Below the pieces are notes generated by a model that saw only the letters and a list, made by a program, of their open reading frames with translations, was not told the origin of the DNA and did no database searches. Source: JAICSD01 sp963836665 (GTDB taxonomy: Bacteria > Acidobacteriota > Vicinamibacteria > Vicinamibacterales > 2-12-FULL-66-21). From it: a stretch of DNA of 64,000 nt. The stretch spans positions 1,922,001-1,986,000 of the forward strand of contig CAWIKL010000001.1 in the NCBI GenBank assembly GCA_963836665.1, in the 5' to 3' direction. Shown in pieces: positions 16,922-27,540 of this stretch. Every line of letters starts with the position of its first letter. Positions within the stretch are counted from its first letter, which is position 1. Made by a program: the position numbers and the translations under genes.

Positions 16922-17947
16922 ATGAAACAGGTCGCCGGTGCGCTGACGCTGCTGGCGCTGGCCGCGGCCAGCGGCCCGGCCCCGCGCTGGGAGCCGCAGA
17001 CAAGCGGCGTGACGGCCCGTCTACGCGGCGTCAGCGCCGCGAGCGACACCGTCGCGTGGGCAAGCGGCGCCGGCGGCACGATCCTGCGTACCGCGGACGG
17101 CGGCAGCACGTGGAGCAAGCTCAGCGTCCCCGACGCCGACAAGCTCGACTTCCGCGACATCGACGCCGTTAGCGAGACGACCGCCTACATCCTGAGTATC
17201 GGCGCAGGCGCGGCATCGCGCATCTATAAGACGACCGACGCCGGCGCCCACTGGGCGCTGCAGTTCACCAGCGACGACGCCAAGGCGTTCTTCGACGCGA
17301 TGGCGTTCTGGGACGCGCAGCACGGGATCGCGATGAGCGACTCGGTCGACGGCCACTTCGTCATCATCACGACCGAAGACGGCGGCGCGACCTGGACTCG
17401 CGTCGCGGCGGAGCGGCTGCCACCCGCGCTCCTCAACGAGGGAGGCTTCGCCGGCAGCGGCACGAACATCGCGGTGATGAACGGCGGCCACGCCTGGGTC
17501 GGTACCGGCGCGGCCGCCACCGCACGCGTGCTGGTCACTGTGGACGCGGCACGCTCGTGGCGGATCGTCGACACGCCGATCGCCTCGTCCGCCTCCTCGG
17601 GCATCTTCTCGGTCGCGTTCCGCGACCTGCAGCACGGGGTTGCGGTCGGCGGCGACTATCGCCGGGAAGCGGACGCCATCGACAACGCGGCGCGCACGGA
17701 CAACGGCGGCCTGACGTGGGCGCCGATCAAGGGGCTTGGTGGCTTCCGCTCCGTCGTCGCCTCGGTGCCAGGCTCGATCGGGGCGTGGATCACGGTCGGC
17801 CCGCAAGGGGCGGACTGGTCCGACGACGACGGCCGGACATGGATGCCGATTGCCGGCGACGGCTATCACGCCTTCGCATTCGCGCCGTCAGGCCGCGTCG
17901 GGTGGGGCGTCGGCGAGAGCGGCCGTATTGGCCGGCTTCGCTATTAA
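16922..17947 (+). CDS. secreted YCF48/BNR-type beta-propeller protein
   Basis: A 341-aa protein with signal peptide (MKQVAGALTLLALAAASGPA) followed by repeated BNR/Asp-box motifs: TILRTADGGSTW, IYKTTDAGAHW, IITTEDGGATW, VLVTVDAARSW, ARTDNGGLTW and WSDDDGRTW. These six to seven boxes define a YCF48/photosystem-assembly-like or sialidase-like propeller without evident catalytic residues. The alternation of box and strand (for example GVTARLRGVSAASDTVAWASG) matches acidobacterial 'oxidoreductase' annotations that are really propellers. It stops 13 nt before the convergent VWFA-related gene. Function is unknown; extracytoplasmic ligand or protein binding is the best guess. Confidence 0.85.
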   Translation: MKQVAGALTLLALAAASGPAPRWEPQTSGVTARLRGVSAASDTVAWASGAGGTILRTADGGSTWSKLSVPDADKLDFRDIDAVSETTAYILSIGAGAASRIYKTTDAGAHWALQFTSDDAKAFFDAMAFWDAQHGIAMSDSVDGHFVIITTEDGGATWTRVAAERLPPALLNEGGFAGSGTNIAVMNGGHAWVGTGAAATARVLVTVDAARSWRIVDTPIASSASSGIFSVAFRDLQHGVAVGGDYRREADAIDNAARTDNGGLTWAPIKGLGGFRSVVASVPGSIGAWITVGPQGADWSDDDGRTWMPIAGDGYHAFAFAPSGRVGWGVGESGRIGRLRY

Positions 17948-17960
17948 GAAAGCGTGGGAT

Positions 17961-19922
17961 TCAGTTGACCCGGACCGCCAGGTAATGCGCCTCTTTTGTT
18001 TCACCGGCGGCGGCAACGAGCTCGATCACATAGTCGCCGCGGCCGAGCGACGAGAAGGATAGCGTGGCGACGAGACGGCGCGCCCCGTGGACGGGCTGAT
18101 CCTCGATCGCGATACGGAACTTCAGCGGCAGGCCGTAGCGATCGAGCAACCGCACTTCGTAGCGATCGACCGCCCCGAGCACAGGCCATTCGAGACGCAG
18201 CTTCTCATCGCGGGCAAACACGAACGACGCCGCCGGGATGGCGAGGCCGCGGGCGCTCGAGCGGAACCCGAGCGGATCGCCGACGAGCGACGCGGGATCG
18301 ACGCCCACCTGCACGCGTGCGGTCACCGACGTGCCCTCGGAGTGGACGCGGATGAACATATTCGACGGCGCCGTCGTGCCATCGAGGGGGACCTGCAGCG
18401 AGGTGCGGCCATTGGCCGGCAGACGGCCGTGGGTCGTGCCGATAGCGTCACCCGCGGGCGTTTCGGCGATGACGTCGACTGCGGCGCCGTCGTTCCAGCG
18501 TCCTGCGTCAACGGCGATCGCGGGAGTCTCGATGGTGACGTAGAGTGTCCGCCCGGCGACCGCGCCGTAGGCGAAGAACTGTGCCGACGGTCGAAATGCG
18601 CTGAGCGTCGAGAGCGCGTTGGCAACGGGAGCGGGCACCACGTGACCACCGGGCTTGGGCGGTGCCGACAGGCTGGCGATGTCTTCCGCGGTCGGCGCGC
18701 GGTACTCGCTGCGGGCGCGGATCTCGGCGCCGGTGCGCTTGAGGCGGACGCGAATCGAGTGGATCCGGCCGTCCCATTTCGTATTCGTCGTGTAGTAGCC
18801 GAGCAGGTAGTGCGTACCGACGTCGGCCGCGATCCGCTTGAGTCCGTCGACGACGTTTCCCTGCGGCGGCACGATGAAACCGTCGGTGTCTTTGGCCAGG
18901 GAGAGCAGTGAATCGACCAACTCGGCCGGCGGATGCTCGGGCCAGCGGAAGCCGCGCGCGAGCAGCTCGGCGGGCAGCGCCGGGTGCGGATTCCAGATGC
19001 CAATCGGATAGAAAGAGATGTTCGACGCGCGCGCGGCGTGGGTCAGATCATTGAAGCGCTTCTCGAAGTCGATCTCGTTGAGGCGCCGACGCTCCTGACG
19101 GCAGTAGACTTCGTGCATGTCGGGCCCGGCGCGCTGGATGCGTCCGTTGACGAGGCCGGTATGCGGCAGCGACATCGGCTGGGTGTCATCACCGTGCTGA
19201 TTTGCCGGCGCCCGCGAGATCCCGTTCGAGATGTAGACGATGCTGCTGTGGTCCTCGCGGACCTGGCCGAGCATGTTGACCAGCCCGTCGAGGAGCGAGA
19301 ACGTGGCCTCAGCGTGGACGCGTCCGAGCATCCCCTCCATTCCGCAGCCGGCCATCACCAGGGCGTCTTCGCGGTACGGTGTCTTCAGCCACTCCGGGCT
19401 GGCGATTTCCGCCTCGATATCACTCAGTCGGCGGCCGAGGACGACGCTTTCCCAGGCGTCGTCGGTGGTGATGAAGCCAATCAGGTCGCGTGGCTCGACG
19501 GTGTCGCGCAGGTATTGCACGAGCGGTTCGCGCACCGCCAGCCAGGTGTCGCGATCGAAGGCCTGGCGATCGAGCACGAAGACGATGACGCGGTAGCGCG
19601 AGTCGGCGGCGAGCTCCAGCGCTTCGCGTGACGACAGATGCACTGAGCGGTCGTCGTCGGAGAGGCGCGTGTCGTAGTCGACGAAGTCGAGCTGCTCCAC
19701 CTTTTGCGGCTTGCCGTCCTCGAACACTTCGAAGTCGTCTGGCTTCAGGCCGGGAATGACCTTGCCGCCCTGCGTCGGGTAGGCATCGACGGTGACGAGG
19801 TGGGCACCGACGCGGAAGACGGGGCCTTTGGCCGTCTGGGTGGGCTGCTGCTGCGCTGACACGAGGCACACCAGGGATGCCAAGGCAGCCAGGGATGCGA
19901 AGATCGCGACGGTTCTGCGCAT
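17961..19922 (-). CDS. VWFA-related Acidobacterial domain protein (copy 1)
   Basis: A 653-aa secreted protein of the 'VWFA-related Acidobacterial domain' family. A signal peptide (MRRTVAIFASLAALASLVCL) precedes the family entry motif PVFRVGAHLVTVDAYP and GLKPDDFEVFEDGKPQKV. The VWA core follows (RYRVIVFVLDRQAFDRDTW), in which the usual DxSxS metal site is degenerate. LGYYTTNTKWDGRIHSIRV and EYRAPTAEDIASL mark the end of the VWA part, and a C-terminal Ig-like region ends YVIELVAAAGETKEAH. It closes the long minus-strand VWA/MoxR cluster, 92 nt after copy 2. The role of this family is not established; the context suggests an envelope-associated complex. Confidence 0.85.
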   Translation of the reverse strand: MRRTVAIFASLAALASLVCLVSAQQQPTQTAKGPVFRVGAHLVTVDAYPTQGGKVIPGLKPDDFEVFEDGKPQKVEQLDFVDYDTRLSDDDRSVHLSSREALELAADSRYRVIVFVLDRQAFDRDTWLAVREPLVQYLRDTVEPRDLIGFITTDDAWESVVLGRRLSDIEAEIASPEWLKTPYREDALVMAGCGMEGMLGRVHAEATFSLLDGLVNMLGQVREDHSSIVYISNGISRAPANQHGDDTQPMSLPHTGLVNGRIQRAGPDMHEVYCRQERRRLNEIDFEKRFNDLTHAARASNISFYPIGIWNPHPALPAELLARGFRWPEHPPAELVDSLLSLAKDTDGFIVPPQGNVVDGLKRIAADVGTHYLLGYYTTNTKWDGRIHSIRVRLKRTGAEIRARSEYRAPTAEDIASLSAPPKPGGHVVPAPVANALSTLSAFRPSAQFFAYGAVAGRTLYVTIETPAIAVDAGRWNDGAAVDVIAETPAGDAIGTTHGRLPANGRTSLQVPLDGTTAPSNMFIRVHSEGTSVTARVQVGVDPASLVGDPLGFRSSARGLAIPAASFVFARDEKLRLEWPVLGAVDRYEVRLLDRYGLPLKFRIAIEDQPVHGARRLVATLSFSSLGRGDYVIELVAAAGETKEAHYLAVRVN

Positions 19923-19982
19923 GCTCGTCAGTCCGCGAGCCTATTTCATCACGAATATTAATTCGACCGTCATCTTCTTGTC

Positions 19983-20001
19983 GCTTTCGTTTTCCGAAAG
20001 C
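19983..20001. repeat. perfect 7-bp hairpin between the two VWFA-related genes
   Basis: GCTTTCG (19983-19989) and CGAAAGC (19995-20001) form a perfect stem with a 5-nt loop, in the 92-nt gap between the VWFA copies. It lacks a T-run on the minus strand, so it could be an RNA-processing or attenuation hairpin rather than a standard terminator. Confidence 0.4.
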
Positions 20002-20014
20002 CGCTGATCGGGCG

Positions 20015-21752
20015 CTACTTCATGATAAACGTGACGCGCCGCCGCTCTGTTATGCCACCCGCTGCCGCGGTGAGCTCGATTGAATAGCCGCCGCGGCCGA
20101 ACGCGGCCAGCGGCAGCTCGACCACGACGCTCTTGCCGTCGGCCGCTTCGGACACCGGCAGATCGAACGGCATCGGCTTGCCGGCCGTGTCGAGCATGCG
20201 CGCTTCGCGGCGATCAAGCGCGGCCAATATCGGCCACTCGATGCGAAGGCGATCCGAGCGGACGAATTCGAGCAGCTTCACCCGTTCCGGCGGTTGCGTC
20301 CGGCTGACGCGGTAGGCGGCTGGCTCGCCAATCACGGCTGGCGGGCCGGTGGTCTCCGGCGCCGCTGACGCCTGCGGCGCCGAGCTACGCTGGGCCAGCT
20401 GCGCAATCTCTTCCTCGGTGGGTGCCCGGGTACTGGCGGCGTGCGCGGATCGGTTTTCCCTTCAGCTTGACCGTAATCTTGCGAACTCCGCCGTCGAACT
20501 TCGTGTTCGTGGTGTAGTAGCCGAGCACGTAGTAGGCGGCCAGATCGTCGGCAATCCGCTTCATGCCGGCATCGAGATCGTTGGTGTTGACGATGGCAAT
20601 GCCGTCGGTCTCGTTCGCCAACGAGATGAGATCGTCGGTCGTCTGCCTGACGTAGTCGGCCGCTGCTTTCGTCACGGGTGCCTGCAGGCCGGCGGGCGTC
20701 ACCGGATAGAACGAGACGTTCTGCTGCTGGGCGTTCTTGAGCAGCTCGCGGTAGCGGATGTCGAAGTCTATGCCCGCCAGCCGCTGCACCTCTGAGGTGC
20801 AACCGACGTCGCTGCCGACGCCCGGTCCGTCGTTGTTGCCGATGCCGACCCGGCCGCCGGTGGTGATACCGGCGCGCGGCATCGGGCCGGCAGCGTCCAT
20901 CAGCTTGATTGGAATCTTGGCGCGGGTCAAGACGTTCGACAGCAGCACGATGCTCTTGCGCTCCTGCCGTATGGAGCCGAGCAGCGTGACCAGATCCTCG
21001 AGGGTGGTGTAGGACTGATCGGTGCGCCGAATCGTCTTGAGCGCCTCGATCAACTCTGGCGCGTAGTTGCAGCGATCCAGGACCTCATCCGATTCGTCGC
21101 GATCGATCGCCTTGGCCCGCCACATGTCGAGTGCCGCGGCCGTCGTCACGGTCGTCTTCTGCGCGAGCACCAGATCCTTGGCCGAGTTGCGCGACGTCAG
21201 GAACCCGAACAGATCGCGATCCCCGATGATGCGATCGAGGAAGTTCGCCAGCGGCTGGCGGATGCGCGGCAGGTCCTCATTAGCGACGACGGCGCCCGGC
21301 GACGTGCTGGCATTGATGTCGGCATAAATCACGAAGACGCGATAGCGCGGGTCGGCGGCCATGTCGAAGCCAGCCTGCTGCGACACGGGATCGCGCCGTT
21401 CCCCCTCAGCTGTCAAGGTATCGAAGCGAATGAAATCGAGGCTCTCGATCGCCTGCGGCTTGCCGTCCTCGAGGATCTGGAAATCTTCCGGCTTCAGCCC
21501 TTCGACGATCTTGCCGTCGGCGAGCGGATACGCATCGACACGGACGAAGTGCGTGCCGCCGCGAAAGACGGGGCGCTGCTGCGCCTGTGTTGGCGGCTGG
21601 GCCGGTGGCGGCGCCTGTCCTGAGACGGCCCACGGCTCACTCGCAGGCACAAGAATCAGCAGGACCGCCAAGATCACGAAGAACAAGTCGTTGTTCGTGA
21701 TCCTGGTGGCTCTTAGTTCGGAGCGTCTGGAGAGGCGCGTGCAGTCCCTCAT
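20015..21752 (-). CDS. VWFA-related Acidobacterial domain protein (copy 2, one frameshift)
   Basis: Second copy of the same family, about 578 aa after correction. It has the entry motifs PVFRGGTHFVRVDAYP and GLKPEDFQILEDGKPQAI, the core RYRVFVIYADINASTS and LGYYTTNTKFDGGVRKITV. The frame fails at RRQY: CAGTAC is followed by one extra C (20428-20430). Removing it gives RQYRAPTEEEIAQL, which matches SEYRAPTAEDIASL of copy 1, and the protein continues to the C-terminal EWPILAALDRREARML and GYSIELTAAAGGITERR, ending at 20015. The agreement with copy 1 makes the single-base explanation firm. The annotated start (21752) gives a long basic n-region; a GTG downstream near the hydrophobic stretch (ILAVLLILVPASEP) could be the true start. 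Confidence 0.82.
21672..21702. repeat. inverted repeat in the 5' end of VWFA-related copy 2
   Basis: Two near-perfect arms, GATCACGAAGAACAA and TTGTTCGTGATC, separated by GTCG, spanning 21672-21702 with a one-base bulge. It lies just upstream of the hydrophobic part of the signal peptide, so it may be a leader hairpin if the true start is further downstream. Confidence 0.45.
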
Positions 21753-21755
21753 AGC

Positions 21756-21783
21756 GATCCGGGATCAGGGATCAGCGATGATC
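21756..21783. repeat. period-7 direct repeat array (4 units)
   Basis: GATCCGG GATCAGG GATCAGC GATGATC on the plus strand, occupying almost the whole gap between the stop of the DUF4175 gene (21787) and the annotated start of VWFA-related copy 2 (21752). Confidence 0.6.
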
Positions 21784-21786
21784 AGA

Positions 21787-24700
21787 CTACTGCTTGCCGC
21801 CACCTTTCGAGAGCGATCGGTAGTACTGCTCGACAAGCTTGCGGTACTGCTCCGGCACGTCGTCGGTCCCCGAGAGGAAGACCTGGCTCTGGTTCGCGTC
21901 GAGTTTGCGGCGCAGCGTGTACTCGAAGCGCTTGACGCTGTCGGCAACCGCCTGCTCAAGGCCGGCGACGGTTTGCGGGTTGGCGTATGCGCTCTGATCG
22001 TCGAGCTTGTGCAGCCCCTTGAGGATTTCGTCGACGTCCTTGGTGTCGATTTTCTGTTGACCGAGGAGACGGCGCAGCGCTTCGGCGTCGGCGGCGCGTT
22101 GGCGCGCTTCGGCGCGGAACTGGCGAATCTGTTCGTCGGTAAAGCGGCCCTGGCCGGGACGCGCGTCGCCGATCGCGCTCGGGGAACCGTTCGGGCTCAC
22201 CATCGGGCCAGTATTGCTCCCTTGCCCATTGCGCCCGCCCTGTGTCGGATCGCCCTGGTTTCTGCCGCCGTTGCCAGCCTGATTCCCCTGCTGTTGCCCG
22301 CCCTGCCCCTGCTGGCCTTGCTGGCCGTTCTGGCCCTGCTGGCCGTTCTGGCCCTGCTGGCCTTGCTGACCTTGCTGGCCCTGCTGGCCTTGCTGGCCTT
22401 GCTGGCCTTGCTGGCCCTGTTTGCCTTGCTGGCCCTGTTTGCCTTGCTGGCCCTGCTGCTGGGCGTTCTGATTCTGCTGTCCGTTCTGAGCCTGCTGGCC
22501 GTTCTGGTTCCCTTGCTGACCATTCTGCGCCTGCTGATCACCCTGCTGACCGCGCATCCGCTCACCGAGCGACTGCAGGCCATCGGCGAGCTGCCGCGCC
22601 TTGTCGAGGGCCTGCGCGCTGGCGTCGACAGGTGTCTTGCCGACGGCGGCCGCGGCTTCGCCGATCTTCTTCTTCAGATCGTCGAGGTTGTTCTGCACGT
22701 CGCGGTCGTAGGCGGCGACGTCGGACGTCTGGCTGCCGGCGCGTAGCAACTGATCGGAGTAGTGGATCTTGTCGCTGATGCGCTTGTCGCGGATTGTGTT
22801 GGCGGCGTCAGTCAGCTTGCGCGACGCGTCTCGTTCGTTCTTGAACATGTCGCCGGCGTTGCGATCGAGCTGCTTGGCGAGCTGATCGACCTGGCCGGCG
22901 AGCTGCTGCTTGCGCTCGCTGAGCTGCTGTGCCTTACCTGCACGCGCGTCACCCTGCTGCTGATCGAGCTTGCCGACTTCGTCCTGGATCTGCTGCTGCT
23001 CGCGCGCCATCGCCTCGGCCCGACGCAGGGCATCCTGCACGTCGCGGCTGGTCCGCTGCGACTGCGAATTCTGGAGCTGCTGCTCGGCCTGCTTCAACTG
23101 CTCCATTGCGCTGGCCGCAGCGGCGGCGGCGTTCGGGTCGCCGTTGGCCGCCGCCTGCCGCATCTTGTTGGCGGCGTCCTGCAGTTGACGTGCCGTCTGC
23201 TGCAGCTGCGGACGATTCTCCTCACGCGCCAGCTTCTCGAGCTGTCGGGCGGCTTCCTCGGCTTGATCGGCGAGCTGCCGCTGCGAGTCACCGCCTCCCT
23301 GGCCCTGCCCCTGGGCGGCGCGGCGTCGCTGCTGCTCCGCCTCCTGCTCCTGGCGCCGGGCCAAGTCCTTGAGCTTCTCGGCGAGCTCGTCGATCTTCTG
23401 ATCGGCCTGCTGCTGACTGGCGCGCTGCGCGGTCTCGTACTGGTTGGCCATCTTGTCGACTTCGAGCTCGAACAGGTCCGCGAGCTCCTCGGCCATTTTC
23501 TGGCTGCCACCGCCCCCGCCGCCACCCTGCTGCTGTTGCGTCGACACCTGCAGCTCGTACTCCTCCTCCGCCTTCTGCAAGGCCTCGAGCGCCTTGTGCT
23601 CGAGGGGCAGCGCCTGGTCGGGCGACCCTCCCTGCAGCTTGGCGGCGGCATTCTGCATCTCTGGCACCGACTGCTTCAGGTAATCGGTAATCTTCTTGAA
23701 GCGCTCGGCCTGGTTGCCGACGCGCGTCGCGAAGTTACCGAGCAGCTCGGCCACCTGATCCTGCAGCCGCTTCTGCATCAGGCCGGCGACGACGGCCCCC
23801 TGCTTGGTCTTCTCCTCGCCACTCGCCTTACGATCGCGCTGCAGGTTGAAGGTGGCGGAAATAATCTGGCGCTCCTGCTCTGAAAGCGCGCCGACCTGGT
23901 TCTGCTGACCGCCGCCACCGCCGCCGCCTGCCTGCGAGTCGGCCTTGCGGAAGTCCTTGGTCAGCGGGCGGATGCGCACGAAGTAGAGATCGCTCGTCGC
24001 CTTCTGCGGCCCGGCGACGGTGTTGTTGTCGAAGGCACGCGCGTAGTACGAGACCGAGTCGCCCGGCTTCACGCCCATCTCTTCCATGTAGAGCGTGTGC
24101 CCGGCCGAGACCGTCGGCATGCGGGTCGTGCCGTCGAACAACTTGACCGTCTTCTCGGCACCGCCGTTGACGCTGTAGACCAGTTCCATCGACTTGACGC
24201 CGTAGTCGTCTTCCGCCTTCGCCTCGAGGAACACTTCCTCGATCGGCGAGGCCGACGTGTCGCGGCCCGGCTTGACGAACGACACCGCCGGCGGCTGATC
24301 GTTGAGCACGTCGATCGAGTACTTGGGCGAGCCGTTGACGCGCGATCCGCCGGGAGAGTCGAGATCGATGCGGTAGAAGCCGTCGTGGTCGGCGGTGAAT
24401 TTCGATTGCAGCGCGCCGTCTGGCGCCACGCTCATCGGCACCTGCGTCTTGTCGTCGATGACGATGGCGCCGCCGTCGGCCTTCATGGTCGTGACGGCAC
24501 GGACCCACACTTCGGTACCACGGATGACGGCGACGTCGCCGCCGTCCTCGATCTTGCGCGGCGTCAGGCCGGTGTAGGCCGGAAAGTGGTACTCCAGCTC
24601 CAGCTTCTGGACGTAGGGCATGTCCGCGACCTTGAGGTTGTAGATCGGCGAACGGACGCCGACGGCCTCGACGAAGTACTCGACCGGCGCGGCGACATCG

Positions 24701-25463
24701 AAAAGTGTCCCCTCGTAGCGGTCCTCGCTACGCACGAGCGGCACGCGCTCGAACGCGGCGGTCGCCGACTTGCGTACCATCAACACCGCCTGGTCCGCCT
24801 GGAAGCCGAGCAGCTTTGCGCTCACCGCCTGATCGGCGCCGCGCGGAATGGTGTTGTTGCCGGGCGTCACGTCGATGCGATAGGGGCTCGCAGCCTCGAC
24901 GCTGCGCGAGATGACCAGCAACGCCGACAACGCGTGGCGCATGTAGGCCGGGCCGAGGATGAACACGAGCGCGGCGATCGCGAACACGCCGCCGAGCGCC
25001 CCTGGTACTGCTTGACCGGCGCGCGCTCGACGCGACGTCCGTCCTCGATGGCGCGCACCTTCTCGACCGCGTTCTGCACGAGCTTGGCCACGAGCGCCGG
25101 CGACTGCTCGCCGACGCCGGATTTCTCCGCTTCGACGGCGCTGATGATCGCCGCCTCGAGCGACGGCTCGTGCTCCTCGAGGTAGAGGGCCACCTGCTCG
25201 TCGGTGACGCGCCGCCACTGTGGGCGCACGACCAGCGCGTAGACCGCCAGCCCGACGACCAGGGCGAGGGCGAGCCGGAAGCCGAGGATCGACTCAGGCG
25301 TGAAGCGCAGCCACTGCAGCGCGAACGCCGAGAGAATCAGCGCGGCGGCGATACAGCCCGCCGCGAGAGCGCCGCCGCGCAGCGCGATCTTCGTCCGCCA
25401 GCGCTTGCGCACCTCGTGGATGATGGCAATGAGGTCCGACCGGCCGTCTCCGTGCTGCGTCAT
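21787..25463 (-). CDS. DUF4175-family membrane protein with Gln/Gly repeat tail (one frameshift)
   Basis: A very long protein (about 1,225 aa corrected) of the DUF4175 type. Two N-terminal membrane helices (ALAAGCIAAALILSAFALQW; FRLALALVVGLAVYALVV) are followed by EEHEPSLEAAIISAVEAE and, after the frameshift, a third helix (GGVFAIAALVFILGPAYM). Then come Ig-like beta domains (YFVEAVGV; LELEYHFPAYTGL), and a long coiled-coil region rich in Gln, Glu, Arg and Lys (KDLARRQEQEAEQQ). A tract of QQG repeats and a final conserved domain (TDEQIRQFRAEARQRAADAE) complete it. The frame changes at KQY|GALGG, at a CAGTAC hexamer (25005-25010). Its ATG overlaps the stop of the BatA-like gene (ATGA), placing it in the MoxR/VWA operon. 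Confidence 0.85.
22263..22551 (-). repeat. degenerate 9-bp tandem repeat coding for Gln-Gln-Gly
   Basis: On the plus strand the unit is CTGGCCTTG/CTGGCCCTG/CTGGCCGTT, repeated some 25-30 times with interruptions; on the coding strand it gives QQG, NGQ and KQG tripeptides within the DUF4175 protein. The period (9 bp) keeps the frame, so unit gain or loss would be tolerated. Confidence 0.85.
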
Positions 25464-27526
25464 GAGAGCCTCGCACCGTTTTGCGACAGACGATTGGAGA
25501 GCAGCGTCTCACCCGCGAGCAGCAACCCTCCGGCTACCAGTAGATACCACCACAACCGCTGCGCCTGCGCCTGCGACTCGTCGCTGGGCCGCGCCCCGCC
25601 GAGCCCCGCCGAGGGGGCGGGCCCGCGTCCGGCCACCGCTGCTTGCAGTTCGCGCGGATCCATCGGGGTCAGATCCGATTCCGTGAGATCGACGTTGCTC
25701 GCCAGCACTGTCGCCGCGTCGGCGCCGGCTCCCTGCGTGCGGACATCGTAGAACCCCTGCTCGCCGAGCTCGAGGGCCCCGTCCTCGGTGTCGACCGAGA
25801 CGCGGGCGCCCGACGGCGCCACCGCGATGGTGCCGCCGCGAGACGCCGACGCGCCTCTGGCAGCGATGCGCCGCGGCGCAGGAATCACCTGCCCCACAGT
25901 CAATGATGCGGGCGATTCGGAGTAATCCGCCAGGTATTTCGTCAGGGTGTGGACGAAAGGCAGGAACACCGCCTTGACCGGCATGTCGTTCCATTCCAGG
26001 TCAAGTGTCGAGGTCCATAACAGCGTCCGTCCCGCCCCGACCCTGCGCTCGAGCAGCGCCGGCGTCCCGTCGTCGAAGCGCGCCAGGACCTGCCCGGCTG
26101 CCTGGGTGGTCGCGCGGTAGCCATAGAAGCGCGCGACCGAGAAATCGCCGCTGCGTGGCGCGCGGAACAGCTCGAAGACGGGATGGCTGTACTCGAGGCC
26201 GCCCAGCCGCGACGGCGTGGAGGTGGTGTGATCGACGATGTCGCCGGGGAGGGCGGGGACGGTCGCCGCTGCGCGCGACGGCCAGGTCGCGTGCGGCCCC
26301 GTGGCGATCAGGAGGCCGCCCCCCGCACTGACGAAGCGGCCCAGGTGGTCGGCCAGCTCGTCGGAGACCTGGACGTCGTTGACCACGACAACCTGCGCGG
26401 CCCGCGCATCGGCATCCGAGAACGTCGCCGGCGCGCGCGCGCTCAACTCGACACGCGGGGCCTCGCCGATCGCCAGCGCGCGCATCAGGTAGAGCGCTTC
26501 GCCGTCGGCGCCGGCGCGGTCGATGACGATGGCGCGCACCGGTTCCAACGGCGACACGACGAAGTGGAACACGTTGTCGCGCGCCAACGCGTCCTCGGGC
26601 AGCTTGACCGTCGCGCGCATGTTGCGCGACGCGACGGTGAACGGCGCGAAGGTCACGCTCGCCGATCCTCCCGCGGCCGCGCTGACCGGCAACGACTGGA
26701 TCACGTTACCGTCCACCTCGAGCGAGAGATTCACGTTGGCGACCGGCTTGGCACTGTGGTTGACGAGACCGGCGGTGACGGCCACGCGGTCGTGGTTCTC
26801 GAAGCGCGTCCGCTGCAGTGACACCGGCGTCACCGAGAGGTTCGCGGTGTCGCCCGAGGCGACGTCGATCGGCGTCAACGTCGTGCGGTCAGGCAGTTTG
26901 ACGTCGTCGCGACCAGGCGACTGGTCCCAGCCGCGGCGCTGGAAGTCGCTGATCAGGAAGATCTCGCGGCGCGGCAGCGGCGACTCGCTCAGCAGGCTGC
27001 CGGCCAGCTTCAACGCCGTCGCGTACCTGGTCGCGCCGGCGCCGACCTTGCCGGCGGCGAGAGCCGAGGCGAGCCGTCCCTTGTCGCCGGCCGAGCGGAC
27101 GACCACGTCGGCGCCCTGCGCAAAAAACACCAGCGACGCCTTGTCGCCCGCCGACAACCGGCCGATGGCATCACGCGCCGCGGCCTGCGCCTTCTGCCAG
27201 CGGTCGCCATAACCCATGCTGTACGACGTGTCGACGAGGATGACCGCCTCACGCGCGCCGTTCTGCGTCGCGGCGGCGAGCGAATCGCGGCGGAAGAACG
27301 GGCGCGCAAAGGCGAACACGATCAACGCCAGCGCCGCCAGGCGCATCAGCAGCAGCAGCACGTCGCGAATGCGCCGGCGGCGCACCGACTGGTAGGGGAT
27401 CCGGCGCAGGAACATCAGCGACGGGAACTCGACGACGCGCTTGCGCTCGCGCTGGATGAGATGGACGAAGATCGGGACGGCGAGGGCCCCCAACGCCAGG
27501 AGCGCGAGCGGGGCTACGAAGCCCAT
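25460..27526 (-). CDS. BatA-like protein with VWA domain, membrane anchored
   Basis: A 688-aa protein. The N terminus is the BatA domain: helix ALLALGALAVPIFVHLIQRE, then VVEFPSLMFLRRIPYQ and a second helix (MRLAALALIVFAFARPFF). A VWA domain follows with an intact metal site DTSYSMG (DxSxS) in AVILVDTSYSMGYGDRW. Later parts are Ig-like (SLQRTRFENHDRVAVTAGLV), a flavodoxin/amidotransferase-like region (GGGLLIATGPHATW), and a C-terminal helix (LWWYLLVAGGLLLAGETLL). Bat proteins act with MoxR ATPases in the envelope. It overlaps the DUF4175 gene by ATGA and follows the DUF58 gene across a 176-nt repeat-filled gap. Confidence 0.88.
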   Translation of the reverse strand: MGFVAPLALLALGALAVPIFVHLIQRERKRVVEFPSLMFLRRIPYQSVRRRRIRDVLLLLMRLAALALIVFAFARPFFRRDSLAAATQNGAREAVILVDTSYSMGYGDRWQKAQAAARDAIGRLSAGDKASLVFFAQGADVVVRSAGDKGRLASALAAGKVGAGATRYATALKLAGSLLSESPLPRREIFLISDFQRRGWDQSPGRDDVKLPDRTTLTPIDVASGDTANLSVTPVSLQRTRFENHDRVAVTAGLVNHSAKPVANVNLSLEVDGNVIQSLPVSAAAGGSASVTFAPFTVASRNMRATVKLPEDALARDNVFHFVVSPLEPVRAIVIDRAGADGEALYLMRALAIGEAPRVELSARAPATFSDADARAAQVVVVNDVQVSDELADHLGRFVSAGGGLLIATGPHATWPSRAAATVPALPGDIVDHTTSTPSRLGGLEYSHPVFELFRAPRSGDFSVARFYGYRATTQAAGQVLARFDDGTPALLERRVGAGRTLLWTSTLDLEWNDMPVKAVFLPFVHTLTKYLADYSESPASLTVGQVIPAPRRIAARGASASRGGTIAVAPSGARVSVDTEDGALELGEQGFYDVRTQGAGADAATVLASNVDLTESDLTPMDPRELQAAVAGRGPAPSAGLGGARPSDESQAQAQRLWWYLLVAGGLLLAGETLLSNRLSQNGARLS

Positions 27527-27540
27527 ACATCACTTCCGAT

